NCBI RefSeq assembly: GCF_965638725.1
Contig: NC_134962.1
Location: 7,199,501 to 7,263,500 of the forward strand
Origin: Aptenodytes patagonicus
Taxonomy: Eukaryota; Chordata; Aves; Sphenisciformes; Spheniscidae
Length of the DNA: 64,000 bases
Reading direction: 5' to 3'
Below, piece by piece: positions 1 through 13,803 of the stretch (within the stretch, counting starts at the first letter, position 1; each line of letters opens with the position of its first letter). The notes beneath the pieces are model-generated. The model had not been told where the DNA came from. It worked only from the letters and a program-made list of their open reading frames with translations, and searched no databases. Made by a program: the position numbers and the translations under genes.

Positions 1-3000
1 GCAGTCCTGAAACAAGGCCATGATGTGTCAAGATGTGAACCCCAAATCAAGATAGGTTAGGGATCTATTATTTAAAAATAGACTCAGATTGATCATGCAC
101 TTGATCTGCTGCATTTGTGTCCTGTCTGAACCACTGCTTCATCTCTCAGCCTGTTGCTATGTAGACTTACTGTTATTTTCCTTTTGTAATTTTCCAACAG
201 CCAGATAGTGCTGCTCTGGTTTTGTGTTATTCATGTTATTACTCCATTGTTACTCTTTATCGTCAGTAAGAGTAAAGCTGGGAATTAAGATGAGAGATTG
301 CCAAAGAGGCAGTAAGTAAAACGTCACCAGAAGATGCATTTGGATTCCTGTGAGGCAAAGACTTTTCCATAATGACCGTTCTCGTATTATTTGTCAGAAA
401 TGTTTGTCATGCTTTTATCAGAACATTTATAATGAAGTAGCATAGGGGATACACTTTACCAAGATATCTATTATAAACTCCTTACATAACACTTCCCTTC
501 CATAATTTGACTTTTTGAAGTCAAAATCTCTCTTGGTTTTACAGTGCTGCAGGAACAGTGACAGAACTGAAGGATGCTATAACATGCAATTTCTGTAACT
601 AGAAATCCATGTTGCAGAATCGTTCAATCTGTGGTTTGCCAAGAATGCAAGCTAAGTACGGCCACTGATGCTTGTGGGACCCTGCAATGAGCTAGTTCAG
701 GAATTAAGTTCATTTGTAAGGATAAATGTGATTAGTAATTCAGAAACAGCTTACTTTTAATAATATCTTAGTCAAACTACAGTGAAGTTTTGATGATGAA
801 GAAATCTTAGAAGTCGTCTAAGTTTTATAAATTGCATGAGAGCAAATTCATTACATGTTTTTCAAATCATTTAATCTACAAATAATTCGGAGATCGTGAA
901 TGTGATAATTCCAAAGTGCGATGCCTTCTAATGGGCAAGTAGGAACTGGTTCCTGTCTGAGAGTGGGAGGCAATTGCTTATGTGTGATGGAAGCGGTATC
1001 GTTTAGTATTATTACAACTGTGGTAATGCCATGTACATAAATATAATGAGAGAAGTTGGGAACTGACCATGAACCTCATTCAGAAAAGAAGCTAAGGTAA
1101 ATTTTTTTATATTATAGTAAATTAAGGGCATGGCATGTGAACTAGTCTTAAGTGGCCTAGTTCTTTAGTACATTGGCTTTTTCACATCATGTTCCAAGGG
1201 TGCTTAAATTATGAAGATGAGAAAATGTGGGTAGTTGCTAAGATGAACATGAATTAAAATGATATCAGGAAAGGAATATCAGGAAATTTAATTTCCTTGA
1301 AATTAAAATTTGTATCTGTGCAAAGTATAACACAGTGCCTGTTTATTATTTGAGGAATCCATATGCAGTTTATAAATATATTTAGTAGGAAATGTCTGTG
1401 TCATGAATGCTTGAATATGTACAGTTAGCTTTCAGGGACATCTTCCTTCTCAAGCGAAAACAGTGGAAAATCATTAAAACTTGGTATCTTCTATTCAATG
1501 GGAGAACACTGCACTGCTAGGATAGCTAAATCCAAAGGAAGCCAGCCCAGGTATTTTTGTCTGTGAGAGGAATTTAGGGTGAGAAAAATCTCCAAACAGG
1601 GCAGCAAAGAGGGAATGATTTGCTTTGTTTACCTGCAAATCCTTGAAGAACGGGGCTGTGTGACCCTGTTTCATTCCAGTGCCCTGGAGATGTGTGGGAA
1701 CTTCCATTGCAGAGCTCTGGTTGTGCAAGCAAGGGGAACCATGGCTTCAACCCAAACCCCTCTAAAAGAGAATCTGGCAATGTATGTGATGACTCGTGGG
1801 AGCCTCTGCACAAAGACAAATTTCACCTACTAAGCAGATCTTGCTCTTTGACCCCCTAGTCTTGTTGAGCAAAAAGGCGTGTAAAGTAAAAATAGAAGAA
1901 AATAGAAGTGAAAACATCCATATTGCTTGTATTTATGTGACCTGCTGCTGATTTCATGTGCCCATCCTTGGCATGCATGTGAGTGAGCAGTCCCTCTCTT
2001 TCTCATGGAGGAAGCATAGTTCTTTCAGGATCTTGGTGCCTTAGTTGATACAAGAAGTCAGCAGCATTAATTCTACTCTCCACAAGAGTCCTCTCCAGTA
2101 ATCTTCTGATGAGATGTTTTTTCATTTGGATGGTGTGATGTATAGCCATTTGGATGTGTGTGCGTGAAAATCACATCCAATGCCTCCTGCTAGGTGTGGG
2201 ATTGATAGCCCCAGCAAAGCAAGAAAGTTACTTTTTCACAGAACAGATAAACTACAGGGAGTGGCAGCAGAAGCAGCTTCCTTGGCACCCACTAAGGTGT
2301 TTCACCCTAATGTGGAGGGTAACTCAATCTCCATGTCCAAACAGCTCTTGGCCTTTTTGCCCTATCTCTGCATAATAATGCTGCAGTGAGGATACACACA
2401 ACTTACTTCACAGAAGTCGCTGGCTGTTCTCACCTGTCAGTAACTATTAGCCCTGGTTACATTTGAAGCAGCAATAACTGCTGTACCCACTGCTAGTTCC
2501 TTGAGACGTGTTATCACGTACCCATTCACAATTTGGAAGACAGGCTTTAACATTTGACTCAAGTCACCTTTTTTGGTATCCAGCAGTTTCCATTACTCAT
2601 GTCTGTGAAGAAGTTAACATCTTCTACCCTTAGATTGATATTTATTTTGCAGTGAAGTGCAAACAATGCATTCAGGTACCTGGCGTTTGGCATTTGGATA
2701 AGATTTCAGCTGGCTATTTAATTTATCATTCAGTGCAACCCATTCTGAGGAGAGGTGTCTGCTTTACACATGTACCTCTGGAAAAGGGCTATCAAAGTTT
2801 TAAAATAGATGAAGCCAGCTAGCCCAGCGAAAGTGCAGTGTCTTGTGCTGATGAATATAACAGAGAGGGATGCAAAATGGTGCTGTTTAGTGAATTCTTT
2901 TTAATGTCTGCTGCTATTAAAATGGGTAAAGTGGTATTCTGTGAAATGAAAAATTATGGGGCCAAATTTGGAAGCTGAATGTTTAAACTGCTTTGCCTCC

Positions 3001-4026
3001 TCAACCTGTTTTACACCTCTTCTGATTCCCATGGACTTTCAAATCTGCACAGGCTCCTTTAGATTTATTTTTCGATTTGCCTCACTGCTGTACTGATCAT
3101 AATTTAGCTTCATGAGAACTTAGGAAAAATTAGGCAAGAGACGTGTTTTGTGTTTGTTTTTCTAAATTTTCAGCAATTTCAAATTGTTTTCACAAATAAA
3201 AAAGCTAGTTGTCCTCTTCCCCTTCAGGCTTAAAAGCTATGTAAATGGTCGGTAACATTCTGTTGTAGCAGCCCATGACTCAGATTCTCAAGTGCAGATT
3301 TTCCTGCCCTTTGCTCCTTACCAATATCGCTATAAAGCAAATTGTCAGCCTATTTAGACGAAATAAGTAACAGTCAAGGCCAGATTCCCCCTTTTCTACC
3401 TCTCACTGCATAATGCCATAATGAGATTCTGGCCAAACAACTCGGTGCAATGCAGTATTCAATCTGCAGTGTACTCAGAAAGGGCTGATGTGAATTACTA
3501 AACACAGTCATTAGCCCCTATTTGTATGAGGTTACTGGAAATTGTTCCCACATCTTTCAGCCGGTTATGCTGCTGCACTGGAACACATCCTTTCAAAAGT
3601 GAGTGATGCACCCGCTCTGTACTCTAATACATGCAAGTGAGTTTACCTTGCAGCTTTTGAATATACACCTTTAGTTTGCCGAAGAGGTTCTGATGTGACT
3701 GGCCATAAGGAAAAAAACCTTCCGTCAACTTCCTTAAAAGCATGGTTAAAGGGGCCAAGCTGGTCCTTAACTCCTGCCTGCTCTACAGGGCCAGCACTCA
3801 GGAGCAGTGCAATGAGAGAGCCTTTTGCAGAAGGGTTGGTCCCCATGCTTGTACCTGATCTCTGTTCTTGCATAAGAAGAATTGCATCAATAAGTTTCCT
3901 GCGACCAGAAGAGGAGCAGGTGCAGGAGGAGAGCATACCTTCATTCAGTGTCGTCTTCTGCTCTTTTTTCCAGCCAGAATTTGAGATACACCCAAAATTG
4001 TAACTACTTTGAATGACCAAACCTTA
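1..4026. other. Non-coding AT-rich region
   Basis: No supported gene. The open frames are short (up to about 125 codons), overlap each other on both strands and show no recognisable domain, signal peptide or splice context. I saw no LTR, CR1 or satellite sequence. The 3643-4020 interval is open on both strands, but neither product resembles a family I know. Confidence 0.6.

Positions 4027-4081
<55 letters not shown>
4027..4081. repeat. (AAT)n microsatellite
   Basis: Fifty-five bases of uninterrupted AAT repeat, about 18 units, read directly. A pure tract of this length is expected to be length-polymorphic. Confidence 0.97.
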
Positions 4082-4084
<3 letters not shown>

Positions 4085-4355
4085 GCATTGATACAAGCAT
4101 TTAATAGATGTGAGTAGCTTATAATAGGAGCCCATGGCTAGAGAGCATTGTAGATTACAAACCACAGTTATAAGCAGCCTTCTGGTCTGCTGACCTTTCT
4201 AACAATCCCTAACAACGGGGAATATTCTTTTAAAGCATCTAACCTATCACTTATAAAAGATTTATGTCATATTTTCAAGTGTGATCTGGTAAAGGAGGAC
4301 CACTATAAATAGAGTAATTCTGTATAGGGTTGTCAGCTTTGAGATCTAACAAAAT

Positions 4356-4524
4356 AAGGAGCCTTTTCTTGGGCTCGGGCATGTGGTCACGCCGTTACTA
4401 GCCATATTACTGTACTTGGTTCTGGTCTTGCATTATGGTGGTGCTTGTTATATGATCTCAGTAGGAGAAAAGAAAAGAGCCTGTTTTTGACTCTGGGCAC
4501 GTGATCACCTCGTGACTTATCATG
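4356..4524. repeat. Diverged direct duplication, two ~50-bp copies
   Basis: A segment at about 4356-4405 recurs at about 4474-4524 in the same orientation, at roughly 70% identity by eye. Both start with AAGGAGCC or AAAGAGCC and contain a CATGTGGTCAC or CACGTGATCAC core. The second copy has a perfect CACGTG E-box. About 70 bp of unrelated sequence separates the copies. Function is unknown. Confidence 0.55.
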
Positions 4525-7500
4525 TTCTTCTTGTGATGCTAGTTAGCTGGCACAAGCACCCATCCATCACGAGTCAACAAGTGTGAACGCAGATATTCTG
4601 TCTGTATGAGTGAAGTCTTTTAACATGTCTGGCAGCTGTTGCTTGAGAGCAGGCATTGTAGGAACTTGTTTGGGACTAGAGTCCAACGTATAAAGCCTTT
4701 CTTTGGCAAATTATCTGCAATAGCAAGAAGGCAGAGTGGAGGCATGTTGCTTGTTCACTGATAGATATTTCTCCCCTGCCAAGCACATGCCTTACAAAGT
4801 TTAGTCAATGGATGGCACTGCTGACTTTTCACAGCAGGGCTAGTTTTGGCAGCTGGCTTGTGCAATGTATTTAGGGCTCATTGTTCAGTTTAAACCATGT
4901 TTGAAAACTTGCTGTTGCAAAGTGGTTACTTCAATAGTAGTCATGCAGCCAACTCCCCTGGAACAAAGAGGGAGTAGATGTTGTGGGCCATTGAGGAGCT
5001 CTATTAGGGAAACGTAACTGAGTCCCCAGCCAGTCCTCATTCATCACTCCCTACTTCTCATTAGGAGGAAGGCTCGCTGTGCCTCATCCTGTGTGGGTAC
5101 AGAAAACAGAAGGGGATTTTTTTTTTATTGAGAAGGCCTACAGCACATTTTACTGATAGGAGCTCAGCCTGCTTGGGCTCTGAGATAACCAGAAGTCATG
5201 TAACTGTTCTGCGCTGTGCTGAGCTAATGAGCTCTGCTGAGAAAACACTGTATGATTTCGGGCCCGATGCCATGCTAATGTGGTTACCTGACTTCTAATA
5301 AAAATTGGAGCCACTGCCAAGTATGAGCATATCTGCTAGGAATATGGACAGATGTCGACTAAATTGCTGAATGTTTTTCTACTGCTGCAGAAGGTTCTTT
5401 ACTACTTGTTCAGATGTGCATCCAGTTGCCAAAACATGCTTTCAAGAGCCACTGTATAAAATCTGCTACAGTAGCAAGTCTGGAGGAAGGAGGACTCGGA
5501 AGATATCCTCAGCACTAGGGAAAGAGGGAGGAAAGCCATTTCGCTGTATTACTTCCCATTATTCATTATTTCTTATTAATAATGAATAAGACATTCTTCA
5601 TTATTTGTTATCCTATGGGATAGTACCTGAGAATTCACTTATTATTCATGGATTTAGCAAGTTTATCTGTTTATTATAGATTACTTCTCACTTGAGCTTA
5701 CTGATGCAAATTCTTAATTACACTGATGTAAACCCAGAGTCTGTAAAATGGGAGAGAAGAACAAGGAGCTATAGCAATGTGAATTTAAATGGGGAATCAG
5801 AAAGGAGAGCTGAAAAATTGAAAACAATAAGGATCTTGGATGTTGTAGAAAGGTTATTAAACATTCAAAGAAAAGAAGAAACAGAAAAAAATTAAAGGGG
5901 AAGGTTAGAAGAAAAGCTGTATATGAACAGATTCTCTTATTCCAGAAGCCTGGATGAGTTTTAAAAAATAACCCGATTCCAAAAGCTGCTAAAGAAACAC
6001 AACCTGATAAGACTCTTTGTTTAGCTGGATGCAGTTAAGTGAGGTGAATAGTGTTGCAATAGTATAACACTGACATAAATCAGAGAGTGATCTGTGCCTT
6101 AATTACCAGTCTGCCATAACAGCAAATTCAGTCCTATGGAAACCCCAAGTGGTTTCCATGGTACATCATCCCCCACATACTAATAGGTCACTTGCCTTCT
6201 AGAAATACTTTCAAGATAATTAAGAAAAATAATAAACTGGTAGACCATTTTGCTTCTAATTGGGGGTCAGATGTATTGAACCCTTGAAAATGTGCACGTT
6301 TTGCTAATAATCAGAAACAATCAGCATTCTGTGGTGCTACCTGCTTTGTTCTTAGTTGTTTGTGAAGTGTCAGATTTTTAATGGATGCAACATGCACCAC
6401 AGATAACCAAGAGACTACGGTTTTGGGGAAGCTGCTCTGCTGCCAAAGTGAAACAATTTTGCTGGACTGAAAATAAGGTATTTCTCATCTTTGGGGTTAC
6501 AAAACCTAATTTTGCCTATTATTAGAAAAGCCTTCAGCTGCCTCTGACAGGACTGCAGGCAAAGTAATTGTACTGGAGAAAAAGATCTAACAATATACAT
6601 TGTCTGCTAAAAACTTCACTAGGTTAAGCAGTTCTGTTTTGTACTACTCATGAAGTAAATGAACATCAGCGTTTATCAGTTGCTGGTAACGGTCCATATG
6701 AACTCAGCTTTTGATGCAGCCTTTGGGATTTGGAGTTGTTCCTCGTTAATGCTTGAACCCACAAACATTAGGCATGTGGTTGTAAGCAGTTTCCATGGGA
6801 ATAGCATTAAAAGCTGTTTAAAGAATGAAAGAAAAATGAGCACATCTTTTGTAGATTTTTATGCCAAAATAATTAATCCTAAAAGCTAGTGTGAAGCAGT
6901 TCACACACTGACGCAATGGTGCACAGAGATGTTTAATTCTGCTTTTGTTGGGGGTGAAGCATTTATAAGTACTTGTGACAGGTGAACACTGTGCAGACAG
7001 AAGTTATATGAACATTTATAATTCTGCTTCATCTTCACTTTATGTGCAGAGAAACTGTATTGATGAACACTGCAGTCTTTCCTAAGCCAGTATTTAATAT
7101 TAATATTTAATTCTCAGTGAACAGAAAGAGCTTGGGCTTAGTTCAGATTATTTCCTTCTTTTTTTGTTATCCGAATAAAGTCAGGAATTTAGGAGGAAAA
7201 GAAAAGATAAACTCTTTGGTCTTTCTTGAAGTTGAGGAGGTGGCACTGGAGTAACAAACCAGGGGATTCAGCACTCACACACACCCTGGAATAATAAACA
7301 GCATGTAAACCGACAGTGAACAAAAAGGGGGGAAACCAGCCTGTGCAGTCCTTCTGAGGAACTCTGCTTTTACAGTGGGTAACCGCGGGCTGCAAGGAAG
7401 GGAAAGAAGAGGGTGGGAACAGGGGGCAGAATTGATTTGAGAAGCAGAATCTCGTTACAGGCTGCCAGGGAATAGTGGCTAACAGAAAATGTAAATGATT

Positions 7501-10500
7501 AATTCAACAAGATCTGAAAAATTCCTTGTCAGTGTCATTTTGAATTGGGTCACTGTTGCTCCAGGGCAATATCGTCATCAGTGCTGGATATGATGAAACT
7601 AATAGAAACTAGGAATGTTAATTATAAACCAGGTCAGCTGTCTTTTACTATTAGTGACAGCGTCATCCAGCTGCGATACCTGAATAGACTTTCTCACATG
7701 CCACTGGCAGACGCTAATTTTTAGGAGCTGATAGACCCCAAATCAATAACTTACCTAATACATTTTCTGAGCCACCTACAAGCAACTTTACACATGTGAG
7801 ATTTGAAATAAATAGTCCCGAGTTTATGACACCCCATGCTCTTACAGCTATTTCCCTTGGAATAGGATGTTCTCCCTAAGCATCGGAGGGTGCAGGTCCA
7901 GGACTGCCTCTGCAGGGGTGCAGCTTTGGCTGTGCCCAGCTTCCATGTGCCCAGCCACGCAGGAGCATCTCCTGCCTGCTTGTTTGAACTGTTCTGCATT
8001 GAGCACCACCATCAGGCTGGAACTGGGCTGGGGACAATTCACTCATTTCAGAAAGTTTCCTTTTTACAATGGAACAGATATAAAAATGTGACCCTTGAAG
8101 CACGTGCTAACGTTTGCCTCAGTACGGATTGCCAAACAGTGCAATTAGGGCCTGACCTTGTGGCAAACTCAGTATGTGCTGCAAGAGATGCTTGAAAAAC
8201 CTTGGGACTTTTCAGATATTTATTTAGAGGAATGAGGAGATAATCAATTCACAGGATGTACTTCAGTGGACAATACCAATCAAATTGAAATTCTAAGCTG
8301 TATGTTCATGCTTGGCAATAGATTTTTTTTTAAAAGATGTAAAATGCTAGCTAGAAAAATGGGTTCCATCTAGGTTAACAATAGGAGCTCTTGCATAAGC
8401 CACTGGAGCGTAAAAAAATGCTGAAAAATAATTTCCTGAAATTTTCTAAGTGGAACTGACTGAAGATAAAATTTGGAATAATTTCCTCCAGGACCTACAT
8501 TATGTTTAACTTGTTGTCAACATCTGAGTTGCATTTCTGAGGCAGCAACCATATGTGCTCACAGATTAGGACCTGTATTGCATGCCTTTATTTTTGTAGT
8601 TAGAAATACTCCAAATGAATGAAGAGACCTTTGTTATTAGGAAACATACTTAAAGGTAATTAAAAAACCCACCTTGTCCAGCTTGTTATTTCCTGCTATA
8701 GACCACCAGGTGCCAACTTTATATTTTTCTTCTGCAGTTGGAGCATTTGTATGTTAGTAGGGAACAAGAATGTCCAGCCGGGAAGATATTCACCTTTCTG
8801 GAAATTTGTTGAAGATCATGGAACACTGCCAAATATTTTTCTCTTCTAAACATATAGTTGTACATTTAATAAATATTACAGAATTTGTAACATTACCATC
8901 CCCACATCTGCCTTGATATGAAAGGACCTGAAGGTTGCACATTTCCATGCTCAAAGGTTAAGATCCTTGGCAACTAGAAAACAAAACCAGATGAATAGCC
9001 TGTAATGAATACTGGGGTTTTTTGTGTGACTATGGGAAAAAGTTTGATTAACAGATTTGTCTTTTTCTGATTTCAAAAGGATTCAGATTCCTTCTTCACT
9101 TTCTTTCTTAAACCATAGTGTAAGACTACTGTGTGCTCTCAGGCAGATGTTTCATCGCCCCTCAGAAGAATTTGGTGACTTTTTGCACATTTCTTAAAGC
9201 ATGTAAGATAAAAAGAATTATATTGGTGAGCAAGGGCTTTATAGCAGTATTTGGGGCTCTGTAAAAAGAGAAATAATACTTGTCCACTGTTGTAAAATAT
9301 TTTGAACTTAGTTGCTTCCTCATTCATATGAAATTTTATTCTTATTTAAAAAAACAAGTTGGCTTTATGATGTGCACTCTTGGCTGTTTATAGTGCTGAG
9401 TTGCTTTCAACCTGCTGTTTTAACATGGGGATGTGGGACAGTTTCTTGCTGGCCAGCTGCCCCAGAAAATTAATTCAATATGCAGATACTGAACTTTAAT
9501 GAAAGACTAATTATCTGGTAGTGGCTGAGCCTCAGAAGCCTGGCGGTACCTTCAGGCTTTTGACTCAAGCCTCTATGGAAGGCAGCTGCCACTTTCACGC
9601 TGTGTTTTATCTGTTGAGGTCCTGGCTTAGTACACGCACACTCTTGTTACCACCAGGCCCACAAGGTGAAGGAGAAAAACATCAATTTCCTTCAAAATTC
9701 ACTTGGTGTTCAATGCGAACTTTAGGAGATATAGTTGCTAATGACCTAGAGGTGATTCATCCATTATCAGATAATCTGCTTTTAGCTGAAATTATTTAAA
9801 TACAGTGGGTTGAAGACAAAACCCCAATCTCCTAGAACAGAGAGAACTTCACGTAGAGATGAGCAAAGTATTTTAAGTTAATTGAACACTTTCAAAATTA
9901 AAAAAATCTGGCTGCTTTGGACTGCTCAGTGGAAGCAAAGCAGAAGGAAATCTGATTTACCATGCATTTAGATGGGCTTTCCAGCTTCTTTGTTAATGGC
10001 GTGCAAAGTAGCAGGCTGAGGCTGGTATATCTGGCTGTTAATTTTAACCTAACTTTTCCTCTTTTTTCCCTTCAAAAATAATAATTATGGAATGAACATT
10101 TCTTGGACTTGTTTTATTGTTTAAAATGATCAGATGCTCACCTAACATGGCTTGACATCTATTGATTTTAAATTTTGTTTCTGTTTCATTAGTTGTATCC
10201 TGATTAAAATGGCATGGACCATCCTCTGATGTTTGATGTTAGAACTTAAGTTTTGTAAAATGTCTTGGGTTTTAACATTCAATAAACCAAGAAGCAGAGA
10301 AAGCTAGTAGCCTGAGTGCTGAGGGCAGTTAGCAAAATCTGTGGACCGGCGCAACAGCTTTAGTTAGAAATAACTAGACTTTACTTGGCTTTGGACCCTG
10401 ACATTTATTTTCAAGTATTTCTCACTAATAAGGTTTTTCTTTCTCTCCCTTTTGGCTTTAGATAGAAATGTTTTATTTAATGGATTTGTCAGCTTTCCCA

Positions 10501-12699
10501 TCCTGTCAGAAATCAGACAAACACCCACTCATTTATAATGGAATAAGTAAGGCAAAGAAGTGGTTTACATATTGATACTCTGTGCACCCAAAATATCTTG
10601 AGGGAGGAAAGAAGTTGAGTATCTGATCCTGCAACTCTTTTCACAGCAAAGCTCATATTAAGTCCTAGCTTTTCCATGAAGAAGTCATAGTCTTACAGAG
10701 TATTAATAAATAAATAATCTCTTCATCTTACAGAGCTGACATTAATGGATGAGAAGTTTCATGTCTCACTTGATGTATCTGGATGAGAATGTAGCCTCGA
10801 AAGTGCTCTTAAAACTAGTTCTACTTCCTAGCTTTACATACTGCTGAAGGTAATTCTTATCATCTTAGTTATTTTTGTATTTATAAAGGAATACGTTGAT
10901 AAGAAACTTTATAAGCTTTTGGAAGAACCAGTGATTATTTTAATGTAATGCTTTTTTCCAGGAACTCGACATCTCTTTTTTACATATTCTGGATCTGAAT
11001 CACCCTCAATCTGAAGTTAAATTTTACTGGTGAATTCTCCCTTGTATCACTTGTAGATAATTTGTTTCTCTGTCTATTGTGTTTGATTTTCATCTTGCAT
11101 TGAAGGAAACTTGCACTAGCTCTCTAAGGGTGGCTACCCCAGTACCAAACTAACATAAACAGAGGATTCTTCTCACTTCACGTATTTGCTGTTTTTTAAT
11201 TTAAGCAGCCATAAAAGAACACACAGGGGGGATATAACTGTCGAATGATGACTCCCTGCCTCCTCCACATCCATTTTTTGCACCCTTCTTCCATTTTCTG
11301 TGCTGCCTGTACTTTCATACCCTGTGGATGATAAAACTGACCTCAGCAGGTTGCCAGTTCTGGAAAAGTGCTTAAAAATCACTTGCATGACTAACCAGAG
11401 AGAAATTTATGCCAGCAACTCCTTGATTACCAGCCTGTCTGCACAGAACAACAGCCTCTTAATGCTGGGGCACACTGAGGTTCGGTGCCCTGGACGTGGC
11501 AGGGAAGAATCAGAAGAAGTTTTGAAGAGGGATCCTTCCCATGAAGAGAGACCAGTCCGTGGCCATGGAGAGAGAAGACAGGAAGAAATTTCACTAAACT
11601 TGAAATGATGACTGTTTCTTTGAATCAAGGGTTGAAGTTATCCTAAGAGATGAGGAGGAAGGAAGAAAGAAATAATCTCTAGGTTTCTTCCACCCACCCT
11701 GTCCCCACCAACAGGGCTTTTTTTTTTTTGTACTTTCCTTTTTAGAAAGTATCTGTGATTTTTAAAAAAAAAACCCCAACCCACAACAAAACAACATACA
11801 AAACTTCTCAACTAACCCCCTCTACTAAAACACCTACTTTCTTGCCGTTATGCCTTTCTAGGGCTGAGATTAACTGTGCAGCCGAAAACTCTGGGGAGAT
11901 CTACGTGGGTTTGGGAATTTGGAGGGCTGAATTGCAGAAGCATTCAGGCTGGAATCTGCTCAGGAGAGTGCACTCGAGGGACCAGAAACCACACCCAGTC
12001 TCTGCCCAGGCCACACCAGGGCTGTTTACAACAGCCAGGGGGTATCCAGAGAGGACTGAGTCAAGAGGTGACAAGAGTGGGTGAAGAGAATGAAAACATA
12101 GCTGCTAAATGACTCAGTGCCGCAGTCAGCATGTGCCCAGAATATCGGGCATCATGTCGTTTCAGTCATACAAATAACTCGGCAGTCCTCTAATGATACG
12201 ATGTATTACTATATAATTGCATAGCTAATTTGGCAGCAAGACTAAATGAATTCCTTAATGTAGAGGTCTGCAAGGTACACTAGTCTTTTGTGTTGTGTTT
12301 CCCTCAATTAATCTGAAAGGTAGCCAGGTAAACAACTTGTGATAATAATGGTGTAATTGTTCACCGTCAAATCTTGAATGCAGAAAGAAAAAGCCCAGCT
12401 TTCCTGTACTGCAGCCAGACATAGGCGTCACTCTCTTCTCTTCTACCAGGTGGAGAAGCTCACCAGTGCGACTGAGAGGAAAGGGAGATAGATGCTAAGC
12501 AAACTGTGCAAAACAAGACTGCTGCTGATCAAGAAACCCTTTGTTTTATTTTGAGCCCAAATCTGCCTTTTTTAAAAAAAGAAAATGAACTGATCAACAA
12601 AAGTTTCAGATATAACATGTTATTTTCTAAGGGAGGAAGATGACTTTCATATCCAAAGCAAGCACCATTTCACAGCCCTCTTCCAAAGTAACGTTGCTT
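4525..12699. other. Non-coding region
   Basis: No gene or recent transposon recognised. The DNA is AT-rich with short overlapping open frames only. It holds one AT-rich perfect stem-loop at 5559-5589 and an A/C-rich low-complexity tract at about 11756-11840. The slightly GC-richer patch at 7860-8190 has open frames in several phases on both strands, which is typical of chance. Confidence 0.6.
5559..5589. repeat. Perfect 12-bp inverted repeat, 7-nt loop
   Basis: Arms TTATTCATTATT (5559-5570) and AATAATGAATAA (5578-5589) are exact reverse complements around a 7-nt loop. A partial third copy of the motif follows near 5594-5606. The composition is AT-only apart from one G/C pair, so chance is a reasonable explanation. 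Confidence 0.85.
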
Positions 12700-12875
12700 A
12701 TTACCAACACTTAATAGCCTTTCCCACCTATAATTCTGAAAGCACTTTTCAAAGATGGGTAAAATCTTTAACCCTCTTTTATAGATGGAGAAGCAAATAA
12801 AGGCTAAGCAGCTTTCTTAAGATACACTATAGATCCATAGTAAAGACAGTGAATCACCCAATTTTGAGTTACAGC
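12700..12875 (-). mobile_element. MIR-like ancient SINE relic
   Basis: The segment contains a degraded but ordered series of MIR-family landmarks in reverse orientation. These are a CACTTTTCAAAGATGGG block, then AACCCTCTTTTATAGATGG corresponding to the 'cattttacagatg' core, then GGCTAAGCAG and a faded 'cacagctagtaag' part. MIR is an amniote-wide SINE active before birds and mammals split. The match is by memory of the consensus and could be coincidental in detail. Confidence 0.4.
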
Positions 12876-13579
12876 TAATGAGACTAGAAACATCAGCACA
12901 GGAAAACTGACAAATCATAATTCTGCATGGATTTACAGTGAGCGAAAACACATATGAGCACTCCTCAAGCTGAGATGCCTAATTTGATGCCCAATTAGGT
13001 GACAGTACACTATTTGCTTTTGCCATTTGAATCGTGGGCAGAGATTGTACCCACTGAAAGAGCATCCTTTGAAAACTTTACCATGTTGTCTGATAAACCA
13101 GGTGGGGGCTGGAGGCTTATTGAAATTAAGGGATAAAGGCTTGGCTTTGTTGTTGAGATTGGGTGTTGAGCAGGGCAGCCCTACGGAAGATCCAGTCCCA
13201 AAGCTGTTCTGCCTGTACAAGTGTGGGATTCTGGATGCTGGACTGAAGACAGATCAACATTGGCAGGAGCAGACAGACCTGAGGTATCTCTGGTTACGTT
13301 AACCCTCCAGCTGCAAGTGCAGGATCATTTGCACTAGGTTTTTCTGAGCTGGCAGGACATGAAGCTGCTTGAAAGCCGGGTGATCTAGCTATCCTAGCCC
13401 AGGGCCAGGGCTTATTAGCTAAAACACAGCATGAAGCTAGTGAGAGTGCTGTGCCAGCTCCATACATAGAGCATCTCTGTAAGCTATCCACTTGCAGTAT
13501 GGCAGATCCTCCTCCTCTCCACAGGGAGCTTACAGGTTTATGAATCAAAGTTCTCTTCCAGATTTCACTGTCCTGAGAG

Positions 13580-13640
13580 AAATGCTTGACCTCAGTTATC
13601 TCAGTTTACTTAGCTGTAGGATAGATTTTACTATAACCAC
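13580..13640 (+). mobile_element. Possible short MIR-like relic
   Basis: A short stretch resembles the MIR middle region in sense orientation: GCTTGACCTCAGTTATCTC, then CAGTTTACTTAGCTGTAGG. It is only about 60 bp and considerably degraded, so the call is weak. Confidence 0.25.
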
Positions 13641-13803
13641 TTAAAGTAGTCCAGCTGGATAGTTTAAGGATTAAGTGGTACATGAAGCAACAGATGATCC
13701 ATAAGAATTTCTTCTTTTGAAGTATAATCCTGCCTTTTGATATAGGTTGGCTTAAACTTCGAAAGCCTGGCTCTGGGAAACTGGAGAGTCCGCCAAAAGT
13801 GGA

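Noticed and set aside
3643-4020. 125-codon minus-strand and 102-codon plus-strand frames over the same bases
   Set aside because: Mutually overlapping with no recognisable protein; the region ends in a microsatellite.
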